This document shows, piece by piece, positions 49,580 to 58,189 of a stretch of DNA of 64,000 nt (within the stretch, counting starts at the first letter, position 1; each line of letters begins with the position of its first letter). The notes beneath the pieces were generated by a model that ran no database searches, was not told the origin of the DNA, and saw only the letters and a list, made by a program, of their open reading frames with translations. Source of the stretch: Methylorubrum populi (GTDB lineage Bacteria > Pseudomonadota > Alphaproteobacteria > Rhizobiales > Beijerinckiaceae). A program made the translations under genes and the position numbers. The stretch covers positions 186,001-250,000 of the forward strand of contig DYYG01000013.1 of NCBI GenBank assembly GCA_020741775.1, written 5' to 3'.

Positions 49580-51073
49580 TTATTCCTCGGTGTTGCGCCA
49601 TTCCCGCTCGAAGGGCAGGCGCCAGGCCTGCGGGGCCACGAGCTGGTGGATCGATTTCGGCCCCCAGGAGCCCGGCGCGTAGAGCCGTACCGGCGGGGGC
49701 GCCTCCAGCAGCGGGGTCGAGACCTCCCAGAGCCGCTCGATCCCCTCGGCGGTGGTGAACAGGGTGTGGTCGCCGCGCATGGCGTCGAGGATCAGCCGCT
49801 CATAGGCCTCCAGCACCTCGCCCAGCAGGCCGGTATCCTTCATGTTGAACTGGAGGGAGAGCTTGTCGAGCCGCATCCCCGGCCCCGGCCGCTTGCCGTA
49901 GAAGGAGAGCGACATCTTCGCGGCATCGGCGAGATCGAAGGTGAGGTGGTCGGGCCCCTGCGCGCCGACGCCCGAATTGATCGGGAACATGCTCTTGGGC
50001 GGCTCGCGGAAGGCGATCGAGATGATGCGCTGCCCCTCCGCCATCCGCTTGCCGGTGCGCAGGAAGAACGGCACCCCGGCCCAGCGCCAATTGTCGATGC
50101 GGCACTTGAGGGCGATGAAGGTTTCCGTATCCGATTGCGGATCGACGCCGGGCTCGTCGCGGTAGCCGGCATATTGCCCGCGCACGACCTCCCGCGGATC
50201 GAGCGGAAGCATACTGCGGAAAACCTTGTTCTTCTCCTCGCTGATCGGCCCCGGCTCCAGCGAGGTCGGCGGCTCCATCGCCATGAAGCCGAGGATCTGG
50301 AACAGGTGGGTCACCACCATGTCGCGATAGGCGCCGGTCGCCTCGTAGAAGCCGGCGCGGTTGCCGAGCCCCAGGGTCTCCGGCACGTCGATCTGGACAT
50401 GGTCGATGAAGGTGCGGTTCCAGATCGGCTCGAACAGGCCGTTGGCGAAGCGGAAGGCGAGGATGTTCTGGGCCGGCTCCTTGCCGAGGAAGTGGTCGAT
50501 GCGGAAGATCTGCTCCTCGGCGAAGACCTCGTGCAGCCGCGCGTTGAGGGAGACGGCGCTCTCGAGATCGGTGCCGAACGGCTTCTCCATGATGATGCGG
50601 GAATCCTTCGCCAGATCCGCCTCGGCGAGCAGGCGCACCACGCTGAGCGCGGCGGCCGGCGGTACGCTGAGGTAATGCAGGCACCGGCCTTCCTCCCCGA
50701 GCCCCGCTCTGGCCCGGGCCACCGCCGCCGCCAGGGCCTCGGCGCCGGCCGAGAGCGGCACGTAATCGAGCCGCTCGGCGAAGGAGGCCCATTCCGCCTC
50801 GCCGGCATGGCGGGTGAAGAATTGGTCGATGGCGGTGTGGGCGAAGCTCCGGAACGCCTCGACGCCGAGATCGTCGAGGGAGACGCCGACGATGCGCAGA
50901 TCGGGTATGAAGCCGGCGCCGAACAGGTGGAACAGGCCCGGCAGGAGCTTGCGCTGGGCGAGATCGCCCGTGGCCCCGAAAAGGACGACGACCTGCGGCG
51001 TCTTCGGACCGACGCCCGCCCCCAGCCGCGCCGCGCGCGATCCTGTCAGCGATCCTGCCACCGATCCTGCCAA
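49580..51073 (-). CDS. zwf: Glucose-6-phosphate 1-dehydrogenase
   Basis: 497 aa. It oxidises glucose-6-phosphate with NAD(P)+, feeding the pentose phosphate and Entner-Doudoroff routes. VVLFGATGDLAQRKLLPGLF (about residues 29-48), the active-site RIDHFLGKEPAQNIL and KPFGTDLESA are present. The start is a TTG at 51073 with GGGAGG 6 bases upstream; no ATG precedes the Rossmann motif. The first 12 codons are three copies of a 12 bp repeat (51038-51073), giving LAGSVAGSLTGS. Confidence 0.93.
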   Translation of the reverse strand: MAGSVAGSLTGSRAARLGAGVGPKTPQVVVLFGATGDLAQRKLLPGLFHLFGAGFIPDLRIVGVSLDDLGVEAFRSFAHTAIDQFFTRHAGEAEWASFAERLDYVPLSAGAEALAAAVARARAGLGEEGRCLHYLSVPPAAALSVVRLLAEADLAKDSRIIMEKPFGTDLESAVSLNARLHEVFAEEQIFRIDHFLGKEPAQNILAFRFANGLFEPIWNRTFIDHVQIDVPETLGLGNRAGFYEATGAYRDMVVTHLFQILGFMAMEPPTSLEPGPISEEKNKVFRSMLPLDPREVVRGQYAGYRDEPGVDPQSDTETFIALKCRIDNWRWAGVPFFLRTGKRMAEGQRIISIAFREPPKSMFPINSGVGAQGPDHLTFDLADAAKMSLSFYGKRPGPGMRLDKLSLQFNMKDTGLLGEVLEAYERLILDAMRGDHTLFTTAEGIERLWEVSTPLLEAPPPVRLYAPGSWGPKSIHQLVAPQAWRLPFEREWRNTEE

Positions 51074-51226
51074 GGGAAACCTCCCGTCGGCGCGCGGGCT
51101 GCGCGCAGGGCGTGAGGTAGGGCCCGCGCGACTCGTGCCAAGCTTGTGCGGCCGGCCGGACCCGCGCCCCGACCGGCGCGCGGGTGACGCATCGCGGAGG
51201 GCGCCGCTCCGCCCCATCTCCGGGCG

Positions 51227-51862
51227 ATGCCGCCCGTTCCCGACGCCTTCGATGCCACCGCCGCCCGTCTGCGGGCCTGCCGCCTCTGCCGCGACGCGCC
51301 CCGGTTCGGCGCCGCCCTCCCCCACGAGCCGCGCCCGGTGGTCCAGGGCAGCGCCGAGGCGCGCCTGCTGATCGCCAGCCAAGCGCCGGGCAACCGGGCG
51401 CATCGCAGCGGCATTCCGTTCAGCGATCCCTCCGGCATCCGCCTGCGCGCCTGGCTCGGGCTGAGCGAGGCGGCCTTCTACGATCCGTCGCGGGTCGCGA
51501 TCCTGCCGATGGGCGCCTGCTTTCCCGGCCTCGACGCCAAGGGCGGCGACCGGCCGCCGCGGCGGGAATGCGCGCCGACCTGGCGGGCGGAGCTGCTCGC
51601 CGGGCTGCCCCGCCTCGATCTCGTGCTGGTGATCGGGCAATACGCGCAAGCGTGGCATCTCGGACCGAGCCGGGGCGGCCTCACGGAGACGGTGGCCCGC
51701 TGGCGCGAGATCCTCGCCGCCTCCACCCGGCCACGGGTGCTGCCTCTGCCCCATCCCTCCTGGCGCAACAATGGCTGGCTGCGGACGAACCCCTGGTTCG
51801 AGGCGGAGCTTCTGCCGGTGCTGCGGGCCGAGGTGGCGACCGCGATGGAGGTCCGGCGTTGA
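51227..51862 (+). CDS. Uracil-DNA-glycosylase superfamily protein
   Basis: 211 aa. [26 protein letters not shown] (about residues 44-69) corresponds to the UDG first active-site motif, with G-x-x-P replaced by QAPG; the second motif is [14 protein letters not shown] (about 173-186). CRACRLC-type cysteines occur near residues 18-22, but the four-cysteine iron-sulfur set of family 4 is not evident. It may remove damaged bases or be a non-catalytic relative. It is divergent from zwf and lies 56 bp upstream of pyrF. Confidence 0.75.
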   Translation: MPPVPDAFDATAARLRACRLCRDAPRFGAALPHEPRPVVQGSAEARLLIASQAPGNRAHRSGIPFSDPSGIRLRAWLGLSEAAFYDPSRVAILPMGACFPGLDAKGGDRPPRRECAPTWRAELLAGLPRLDLVLVIGQYAQAWHLGPSRGGLTETVARWREILAASTRPRVLPLPHPSWRNNGWLRTNPWFEAELLPVLRAEVATAMEVRR

Positions 51863-51918
51863 CACCCGCTCGCCTTGGGAGGATCGCTGCCGCTGCCCGT
51901 GCCACCAGCGAGAGCCTC

Positions 51919-52617
51919 ATGCCGGAGAGTACCGATCCCCGCGACCGTCTGATCGTCGCCCTCGACCTTCCCGATGTGGCGCAAGCGGAGCGGCTCGTCG
52001 CGCGCATCGGCGACGCGGCGACCTTCTATAAGATCGGCTACCGCCTCGCCTATGCCGGCGGGCTCGACTTCGCCGCGCGGCTGGCGGCGGAGGGCAAGAA
52101 GACCTTCCTCGATCTCAAGCTGCACGACATCGGCAACACCGTGGAGGAGGGCGTGCGCTCGGCCTCGGCGCTCGGGGCGACGTTCCTCACGGTCCACGCC
52201 TATCCGCAGACCATGCGGGCGGCCGTTCGCGGGCGGGGGACCGGCCTGAAGATCCTCGCGGTGACGGTGTTGACCTCCTACGACGACGCGGATGCCGCCG
52301 AGGCGGGCTATGCCCTGCCGGTGGCCGACCTCGTCGCGCGCCGCGCCGAACAGGCCGCCGAGATCGGCATCGACGGGATTGTCTGCTCCGCGGCCGAGGC
52401 GCGGGCGGTGCGCACCCGCATCGGCGCCGATCGCCTGATCGTGACGCCCGGCATCCGGCCCGCCGGCACGGAGGCCGGCGACCAGAAGCGGGTGATGACG
52501 CCGGGCGAGGCCCGGGCGGCGGGCATCGACCATGTGGTGGTCGGCCGCCCGATCACGGGAGCCGACGATCCCCGCGCCGTCGCGCAGAGGATCGTCACCG
52601 AGATGGAGGGAGCGTAA
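51919..52617 (+). CDS. pyrF: Orotidine 5'-phosphate decarboxylase
   Basis: 232 aa. It makes UMP from OMP, the last step of pyrimidine synthesis. [16 protein letters not shown] at the N-terminus, the catalytic [19 protein letters not shown] (about residues 59-77, D-x-K-x-x-D) and the phosphate-binding VTPGIRPAG and [13 protein letters not shown] are intact. The ATG at 51919 gives full length. The DUF1330 gene follows 3 bp after the stop and is probably co-transcribed. Confidence 0.96.
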   Translation: MPESTDPRDRLIVALDLPDVAQAERLVARIGDAATFYKIGYRLAYAGGLDFAARLAAEGKKTFLDLKLHDIGNTVEEGVRSASALGATFLTVHAYPQTMRAAVRGRGTGLKILAVTVLTSYDDADAAEAGYALPVADLVARRAEQAAEIGIDGIVCSAAEARAVRTRIGADRLIVTPGIRPAGTEAGDQKRVMTPGEARAAGIDHVVVGRPITGADDPRAVAQRIVTEMEGA

Positions 52618-52620
52618 GAG

Positions 52621-52965
52621 ATGGCCAAGGGCTACTGGATCGTGCGGGTCGATGTGAGCGACGCGGAGGCCTACAAGGCCTATGCCGCCGCCAACGGCGC
52701 CGCCTTCGCCCGCTTCGGCGGCCGCTTTCTCGTGCGCGGCGGGGCCTTTGAGGCGGTGGCGGGCCAAGCGCGAGCGCGCAACGTGATCGTGGAATTCCCG
52801 AGCTACGAGGAGGCGCTCGCCTGCTGGCACTCGGATCTCTACCAATCCGCCCGCGCCCTGCAGAAGGGCGGCGCGGAGGCCGACATCCTGGTGATCGAGG
52901 GTTATGACGGGCCGCAGCCGACGCTCTCGGAGCCGGCCCCGACGCCGGGCACCGCCTCGGAGTAA
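52621..52965 (+). CDS. DUF1330 family protein
   Basis: 114 aa. MAKGYWIVRVDVSDAEAYKAY, FLVRGGAFEAV and VIVEFPSYEEALACWHSDLYQ are typical of DUF1330, a ferredoxin-like alpha/beta fold related to dimeric barrel proteins, of unknown function. The last 18 residues are a Pro/Thr-rich tail. It follows pyrF by 3 bp and converges with the TetR gene, whose stop is 3 bp away on the other strand. Confidence 0.85.
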   Translation: MAKGYWIVRVDVSDAEAYKAYAAANGAAFARFGGRFLVRGGAFEAVAGQARARNVIVEFPSYEEALACWHSDLYQSARALQKGGAEADILVIEGYDGPQPTLSEPAPTPGTASE

Positions 52966-52968
52966 GCT

Positions 52969-53607
52969 TTACCGGTCGGCTTCCTGGGGCGGCTGCCGCA
53001 GCGCCCCGAGCAGGAAGGCGATCATCACCGGCAGCGGCGGCTCGATGCGCTCGGGATTGCGGTTCATCAGAACCGGATGGCAGTAGCGGGTGATCGCGGC
53101 GTGGATGCAGGACGCCGTGCTCTTCGGGTCGGCGACCGCGAAGGCGCCCTCGCGCATCCCGTCGGCCACCACCCGCGCGAGCACCGCGCCGATGCGGTCG
53201 ACATGGGCTTGGCAGACCGCCCAGCTCTCGCTCATCGCCGCCTCGACCATTTCGTGGACGCGCGGATGCGCCTCGAAGCGGCGGCGGCTATCATCGTGCA
53301 GGGCGGTGATGATCCGGGACAACCGCTCCGGTGCGCCGAGCTTCGGCGCGTCGGCGATCGCGGCGATCATCGCCTCGATCTCACCCGTCAGTCGCTCGAC
53401 CACCGCCTCGTTGATCGCCTTCTTCGATTCGAAGAAGCGATAAACATTGGCCGGGCTCATCTTCAGCCGACGGGCGATGTCGGCGACCGTGGTCTTCTGG
53501 TAGCCGATTTCGCGAAAGGAACGCACCGCCTCCTCAAGGATCCGGTCCCGGGTGGTGGGTGCGGCCTCGTCTGGGAGCGGGATAAGGTGGGCCGTGGCGG
53601 CTGGCAT
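52969..53607 (-). CDS. TetR/AcrR family regulator
   Basis: 212 aa. The DNA-binding domain TRDRILEEAVRSFREIGYQKTTVADIARRLKMSPANVYRFFESKKAINEAVVE (about residues 19-71) is a textbook TetR helix-turn-helix; the ligand domain has a TetR_C-like region rich in Ala/Glu/Arg. No efflux or metabolic gene is divergent from it; the nearest gene upstream is the 65-codon ORF at 53912. Its target cannot be assigned. The stop is 3 bp from the DUF1330 stop. Confidence 0.88.
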   Translation of the reverse strand: MPAATAHLIPLPDEAAPTTRDRILEEAVRSFREIGYQKTTVADIARRLKMSPANVYRFFESKKAINEAVVERLTGEIEAMIAAIADAPKLGAPERLSRIITALHDDSRRRFEAHPRVHEMVEAAMSESWAVCQAHVDRIGAVLARVVADGMREGAFAVADPKSTASCIHAAITRYCHPVLMNRNPERIEPPLPVMIAFLLGALRQPPQEADR

Positions 53608-53911
53608 CGTCGCTTATACCTAGGCTTCGACACCGGCCGCGTCAAAAATCTTGTGATCGGCCGTCATTCTCAAAGCGGAGGAGACCCTGGCGGGTTCCAC
53701 AGGCAAAATCCGCTGGCTGGCGAGGCCGGTCACGGGGTGATGATCGCGGACGGTCGATGCCGGGAACCCCGCCCTGTGTCAGGCCGAAGCGAGCCAACCT
53801 TCGGCGCAGGGCGAACGCGCCGACCGGTCGCGAAGGCTCACACCGGAACGCCCGCCGCCCTGTCACCATCAGAATTCTTGCGGAATTCTTGCGAAGCCGC
53901 CAGCGGCGGCG
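53608..53911. other. Intergenic region, no gene recognised
   Basis: 304 bp between the TetR start and the end of the 65-codon gene, both on the minus strand. It contains the TetR promoter region. A direct doubling AGAATTCTTGCGGAATTCTTGCG occurs near 53871-53893 (two GAATTCTTGCG units). No convincing reading frame or hairpin was found. Confidence 0.5.
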
Positions 53912-54109
53912 TCAGGAGCCGAATTGCGAGCCGAGCTGTTCGAGATACTCGGCCAGATCGAGGCCGCCGACGCGGCGGCCGTACTCGAAGCGCATGCCGC
54001 GCCGGATGTCGACACGGCTCGAACGGGTATTGAGCGTGAACGGCTTCACGCAGATCCAGGCTCCGTCGTTGCGGTGCTCGAAGAAGTCGAGGATGTCGTG
54101 GCTGGCCAT
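53912..54109 (-). CDS. Small conserved-looking protein, unrecognised
   Basis: 65 aa: HDILDFFEHRNDGAWICVKP, then FTLNTRSSRVDIRRGMRFEY, ending GLDLAEYLEQLGSQFGS. Composition is balanced rather than Arg/Ala-biased, which distinguishes it from the shadows around it. There is no signal peptide or membrane helix. I do not recognise a family. The ATG at 54109 is the natural start. It lies downstream of dut on the same strand, separated by two overlapping hairpins. Confidence 0.6.
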   Translation of the reverse strand: MASHDILDFFEHRNDGAWICVKPFTLNTRSSRVDIRRGMRFEYGRRVGGLDLAEYLEQLGSQFGS

Positions 54110-54181
54110 GATCCGTCTCGCGGGAAATGCGGGACGTCAACGGGAGCGGCGGCGAAGAGTTCAATCCTCTCCGGCGCCTTT

Positions 54182-54227
54182 CTCCCGGCAAAGCTTGGTT
54201 TGCCGGGAGCCATAACTTCTTATGGCT
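54182..54227. repeat. Two overlapping hairpins between dut and the small ORF
   Basis: CTCCCGGCAAA/TTTGCCGGGAG (54182-54209) and AGCCATAA/TTATGGCT with a CTTC loop (54208-54227) share the bases AG at 54208-54209, so the full stems cannot form together. There is no T-tract. They could end dut transcription or act as a processing site. Confidence 0.6.
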
Positions 54228-54282
54228 AAGCTTAATCTGATTTCGGTGATGGAAAGGCCGTGTCGCCCCGCCCCGGACGGGG

Positions 54283-54783
54283 TCAGCGTCGGCCGGTCGA
54301 GCCGAAGCCGCCCTGACCGCGTCCGGAAACGCCGCCCTCCGGCGACGCTGCGCCCTCGTGGATCTCGAAATCCGGCCGCATCACCCGGGTGAAGACGAGC
54401 TGCGCGATGCGCTCCCCCGGTTCGATGCGGATCGCGGCGCCGCCGGCCGCCGGGTTGCGGTTCCAGGCGGAGATCAGGAGTGGCCCCTCGTAATCGGCGT
54501 CGATCACTCCGGTGCCGTTGCCGAGCACCAGCCCTTCGCGGTGTCCCATCCCGGAGCGGGGGAAGACCAGCCCGCACCAGTCGGGATCGCCGATCCGCAC
54601 CGAGACGCCGGCCGGGATCAGCGCGGGCGGCGCCTGCGGTTCGAGCAGGAGCGGAGCGTCGAGGCAGGCATGCAGGTCGAGCCCGGCGGACGCCGCGCTG
54701 CCCCAGCGGGGAAAGCCCCAGCCGGCGAGCCGTGGATCGAGGAGGTGGAGGCCGACCTTCACAGGGATGCTCCCGACTGTCAT
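54283..54783 (-). CDS. dut: Deoxyuridine 5'-triphosphate nucleotidohydrolase
   Basis: 166 aa. It hydrolyses dUTP to dUMP, keeping uracil out of DNA and feeding dTMP synthesis. The five trimeric-dUTPase motifs are recognisable: SAASAGLDLHA (1), PRSGMG (2), GNGTGVIDADYEG (3, uracil pocket), ERIAQLVF (4) and GGVSGRGQGGFGSTGR (5, P-loop-like C-terminus). The N-terminus is about 15 residues longer than in E. coli. Divergent from the DUF429 gene. Confidence 0.94.
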   Translation of the reverse strand: MTVGSIPVKVGLHLLDPRLAGWGFPRWGSAASAGLDLHACLDAPLLLEPQAPPALIPAGVSVRIGDPDWCGLVFPRSGMGHREGLVLGNGTGVIDADYEGPLLISAWNRNPAAGGAAIRIEPGERIAQLVFTRVMRPDFEIHEGAASPEGGVSGRGQGGFGSTGRR

Positions 54784-54863
54784 GGGCTGGTGAGAGAATG
54801 GGCTGGTGCGAGAAACGGGCAGCTTTCTCCGAAGCGGCGGTGCGGAGCAATCGGGGCGGGCGA

Positions 54864-55607
54864 ATGGCGCGCTGGATCGCGGGGCTGGACGGGTGCCGCG
54901 GCGCCTGGGCGGGGGTGCTGATCGATCTCGACGATCCGGCGCGCTGGCGCTGCGCCCGCTTCGCGCGGGTGGCGGACCTGCTCGACGGGCCGGAGGCGCC
55001 GGTGATCGCCGGGATCGACGTGCCGATCGGCCTGCCCGACCGGGTTCTCGGCGGCGGCCGCTCCGCCGACCGGGCGGCGCGGGCCTTTCTTGGGCCCGGG
55101 CGCTCGAGCGTGTTTCCGGTGCCGCCCCGGCCGGCGGTTCAGGCGGCGAGCTACGACGAGGCCAAGGCCCTGTCGCGGGCCCATTCCGAGCCGCCCTTCG
55201 CCCCCTCGATCCAGTGCTGGAACATCCTGCGCTACGTCCGCGAGGTCGATGGCCTGCTGCGCGAGCGCCCGAGCCTGCGCCCGCGCCTGCACGAGGTGCA
55301 TCCCGAGGTCGCCTTCTTCCGCCTCAACGGCGACCGGCCCCTCGCCGCCGGCAAGAAGGGGCCGGCCCGGGCTGCCGGCCTCGCCGAGCGCCGGGCCCTG
55401 CTCGCCATCGCCGGCCTGCCGGAGGCGCTGATCCTGTCCGAGCCGCCGCCGAAGGTCGCCGCCGACGATCATCTCGACGCCATGGCCGCCCTCGTCGTCG
55501 CCCGCGATCTCGCCCTCGGCCGGGCCGAGCCGCTTCCCAAGGCGATCGAGCGCGACAGCTATGGCCTGCCCATCGTGATCTGGGCGCCCGCGCCCCCCAG
55601 GGCGTGA
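54864..55607 (+). CDS. DUF429 predicted RNase H-like protein
   Basis: 247 aa from the ATG at 54864. It opens WIAGLDGCRGAWAGVLIDL (about residues 4-22; the acidic D-G-C-x-x-G-W of DUF429) and has IAGIDVPIGLPDR (about 51-63) and HEVHPEVAFFRLNG (about 150-163), with KVAADDHLDAMAALVVA near the end. The acidic residues fit an RNase H-like fold, but no activity is established. It is followed 29 bp later by a NUDIX gene. Confidence 0.87.
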   Translation: MARWIAGLDGCRGAWAGVLIDLDDPARWRCARFARVADLLDGPEAPVIAGIDVPIGLPDRVLGGGRSADRAARAFLGPGRSSVFPVPPRPAVQAASYDEAKALSRAHSEPPFAPSIQCWNILRYVREVDGLLRERPSLRPRLHEVHPEVAFFRLNGDRPLAAGKKGPARAAGLAERRALLAIAGLPEALILSEPPPKVAADDHLDAMAALVVARDLALGRAEPLPKAIERDSYGLPIVIWAPAPPRA

Positions 55608-55636
55608 GCGGGTGCCGCTGCCTGAGGAGCCATGCC

Positions 55637-56161
55637 GTGACCGTTCGCCCGGATGCCGATCTGCCGACGCGCGACATCGCCCGCGCCCTGGTGTTCGATC
55701 CCGCCAACCGCCTGTTGCTGATCGAGTACGAGGCCGTGCGCCCGATCGATCCCGAGACGCCCGACGCTCTCGGGTTCTGGTTCATGCCCGGCGGCGGCCT
55801 GGAAGCGGGCGAAACCCACGAGGAGGCCTGCCGGCGCGAATTGTCGGAGGAGATCGGTGTCGCGGATGTGGTTCTCGGACCCTGCGTCGCCGTCTGCGAC
55901 GGGCCGTTTCACCTGTTCCGCACACCGCGTTACGCCCGCGAGCGCTATTTCGTGGTGCGGCTCCCGAGCGATGTCGTCGATACCAGCCGCCTCGCCGAGA
56001 CGGAGGACAATCCCGTGCGCGGGACGCGCTGGTGGCCCCTCGACGAACTCGCCGCTTCGGCCGAGCGGATCGAGCCCGCGGGGTTGGCCGCGCTGGCGCA
56101 ACGAATCGCATCCGGGGACGTTCCGCCCGAGCCCGTCCGCCTGAACTGGCACCATGCCTGA
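55637..56161 (+). CDS. NUDIX hydrolase
   Basis: 174 aa from a GTG start with GAGGAG 7 bases upstream. The NUDIX box is GGGLEAGETHEEACRRELSEEIGV (about residues 50-73), complete. It resembles ADP-ribose pyrophosphatase or general NUDIX proteins; the substrate is unknown. It is probably co-transcribed with the DUF429 gene. Confidence 0.86.
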   Translation: MTVRPDADLPTRDIARALVFDPANRLLLIEYEAVRPIDPETPDALGFWFMPGGGLEAGETHEEACRRELSEEIGVADVVLGPCVAVCDGPFHLFRTPRYARERYFVVRLPSDVVDTSRLAETEDNPVRGTRWWPLDELAASAERIEPAGLAALAQRIASGDVPPEPVRLNWHHA

Positions 56162-56350
56162 CGAAGTTGGCTGGACAGGCGCCGCGCCGTGTGGCCCGAA
56201 CACGGCCTGGCGCGTGACGGCACGGTCTCCCGTCCGCACGCGGACCACGCGATGTGCGCCAGCGCATCCGCCGGGTGGATGGATCCGGCAGGCTTATGCG
56301 TTTGGAGTCACGTATTGCGGGCTCAGCAGCGAAGAAGGAGAAACCCCTCA

Positions 56351-57037
56351 ATGTTTCCTCAGGTTCTGACGGATGGCTACCGCAGCTTCCTCGGTGAGCG
56401 CTTGCCGAACGAGCGGCGCAAATACGAGTCGCTCGGCAAGGATGGCCAGAATCCCGAGGTGCTGCTGATCGGCTGCTGCGACAGCCGCGTCGCGCCGGAG
56501 GTGATCTTCGATACCGGCCCGGGCCAGATCTTCACGATCCGCAACGTGGCCAACATCGTCCCGCCCGCCGAGCACGACAGCGCCTATCACGGCACCTCCT
56601 CGGCGATCGAGTTCGCGGTGCAGGCCTTGAAGGTGAAGCACATCGTCGTGCTGGGTCACGCCACCTGCGGCGGCATCAAGGCGGCCGGGTTCGGTGCCGA
56701 CCCGCTCTCCTCCGGCAACTTCATCGGCCGCTGGGTTTCGCTGGTGAAGCCGGCGACCGAGACGCTGGCTCAGGCCGGCGACGGCAAGGACAAGGAGGGT
56801 TACCTCACCCGCCTCGAATACGCGATGATCGGGCAGAGCCTCAAAAACCTGATGACCTTCGACTTCGTGCGCGAGGCCGTCGAGGCGGGCAAGCTCCAGC
56901 TGCACGGCGCGCATTTCGGCATCGAGACCGGCGAGCTGCGCATCCGCGACCCGAAGTCCGGCGAGTTCGAATCCGTGGTCTCCCGCGACGGGCAGACGCT
57001 CGCCGCCTCGGCGCTGATCGGCTGCACCGCGGCCTGA
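56351..57037 (+). CDS. Beta-class carbonic anhydrase
   Basis: 228 aa. Zinc ligands C42, H103 and C106 with the D44-x-R46 dyad are visible in LIGCCDSRVAPEVIF and VVLGHATCGGIKAAG. It interconverts CO2 and bicarbonate, useful for carboxylases and for assimilating C1-derived CO2. The ATG at 56351 follows an AAGGAG box at 56335-56340. The 189 bp upstream holds its promoter, and a strong hairpin (57069-57098) follows. Confidence 0.95.
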   Translation: MFPQVLTDGYRSFLGERLPNERRKYESLGKDGQNPEVLLIGCCDSRVAPEVIFDTGPGQIFTIRNVANIVPPAEHDSAYHGTSSAIEFAVQALKVKHIVVLGHATCGGIKAAGFGADPLSSGNFIGRWVSLVKPATETLAQAGDGKDKEGYLTRLEYAMIGQSLKNLMTFDFVREAVEAGKLQLHGAHFGIETGELRIRDPKSGEFESVVSRDGQTLAASALIGCTAA

Positions 57038-57068
57038 GCGTTCTCGCTCACCTCTTCGATTCATCAGA

Positions 57069-57098
57069 AGCGCCCCCGAAGATATCTTCGGGGGCGCT
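57069..57098 (+). terminator. Perfect 15 bp palindromic terminator after carbonic anhydrase
   Basis: AGCGCCCCCGAAGAT and ATCTTCGGGGGCGCT pair with no unpaired loop base in the linear repeat, followed by TTGCT. It lies 31 bp after the stop. The remaining gap 57100-57295 shows nothing I can name. Confidence 0.75.
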
Positions 57099-57295
57099 TT
57101 GCTATGTTCGAGCGCCGGTTTGAGCCGTCTCATCCGGTCTTCATCAGGACGGCGGGATGAGCCCAGCAGTCGCGTCGGGTTTTGTCGTTCCCTACATCCC
57201 GAGCGCGGCGAGCCGATCCAAAGCCGCGACCCCCATGGACGGCGCGGCGGCGCGACCGCCACGGCTTCGCCTCGCCGGACCGACGATCTGCAGAC

Positions 57296-57322
57296 GAAAA
57301 CGGCGGGCCTTTCGGCCCGCCG
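57296..57322 (-). terminator. Rho-independent terminator of the DUF4142 gene
   Basis: On the minus strand CGGCGGGCC-GAAA-GGCCCGCCG is followed by TTTTCG. It lies 34 bp after the DUF4142 stop. Confidence 0.8.
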
Positions 57323-57356
57323 CTTCCTTCCGTCGGATAGGGTGTTTTCGCTGTGC

Positions 57357-58067
57357 TTAGCGGGCGCCGGGCAGGCGCTGTGCCTCGGCGTAATGGTGCT
57401 GCAGCACCGGCAGGGCCTGCTGGGCGTAGTTGCGCAGGGCCGGGTTCGGGCCGGACTGAGCATAGGACTGGGTCATGCCGATCGACATCTGGTGCGCCAT
57501 GACCTGCTGACGGCCGTAGAGGCGGTCGAAGCGGGCGCCGGGCGGGGTGGCGTTCAGCTCGGCCAGCATCTGCTGCTGCTGCGGGTTCGGCTGCACCACG
57601 GTGGTGCCGGCCGTGGTGTCGACGTCGAAGGCACGGCTGCCCGCCGCTGCGCCGCGGGCCGCGCCGGCACCGGCGCCCTCGATCGCGCCGACCGGGCCGC
57701 CCTGCAGCGTACCGCCGACTACGCCGGTCGCGACACCCGTGGCCGCGCCGACCGCGCCGCCGGCAATGGCGAGCGGAGCCTCAACCAGACCACCGACGAG
57801 GCCACCGGGACCGGCATTGCGGGCGGCGACGTAGTTGCGCTCGCCGCCGACCAGAGCGACGTTGGCGGCCTGATGGTCACGCAGCGCCTCGCGGGCATAG
57901 GCCCGCACCGCCGGGTTGCGGCTCTTCTGAAGCGCGATCTGGCTGGACTGGATTTCGAAGGCATTCGCCTGCATGGCGTCCAGACGGAAATCGCCTCCGA
58001 CCTGGGCGAGGGCGGGAGTGGCCATGATGGCGACAAAAGCGGACGCAGCAGCGTATTGCTTCAACAT
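57357..58067 (-). CDS. Exported DUF4142 protein with Gly/Ala-rich insert
   Basis: 236 aa. The signal peptide is about residues 1-21 (AAASAFVAIMATPALAQ). DUF4142 is a ferritin-like four-helix fold; its two helical halves are seen at about 24-80 (DAMQANAFEIQSSQIALQKS, YAREALRDHQ) and about 165-230 (LAELNATPPGARFDRLYGRQ, MIGMTQSYAQSG-like, YAQQALPVLQHHY). Between them, about 85-150, is a Gly/Ala-rich stretch with repeated G-x3-G spacing, like a glycine zipper, absent from ordinary members. The gene has its own terminator and probably responds to stress, as many relatives do. Confidence 0.85.
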   Translation of the reverse strand: MLKQYAAASAFVAIMATPALAQVGGDFRLDAMQANAFEIQSSQIALQKSRNPAVRAYAREALRDHQAANVALVGGERNYVAARNAGPGGLVGGLVEAPLAIAGGAVGAATGVATGVVGGTLQGGPVGAIEGAGAGAARGAAAGSRAFDVDTTAGTTVVQPNPQQQQMLAELNATPPGARFDRLYGRQQVMAHQMSIGMTQSYAQSGPNPALRNYAQQALPVLQHHYAEAQRLPGAR

Positions 58068-58189
58068 AGGAAACCTCGGATATCGGATTGCCGACATGAA
58101 AACCGGCCTCGGCGCGCGGTTCGACCGGCCAAGGCCATGAAGATCTCTTCGACGCGACAACGGCGACCTTTCTGTCTGGTTCCAAAAAT

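Noticed and set aside
57157..57360. 67-codon plus-strand frame before the DUF4142 terminator
   Set aside because: Arg/Ala/Pro-biased composition, no motif, and it overlaps the terminator of the gene on the other strand.
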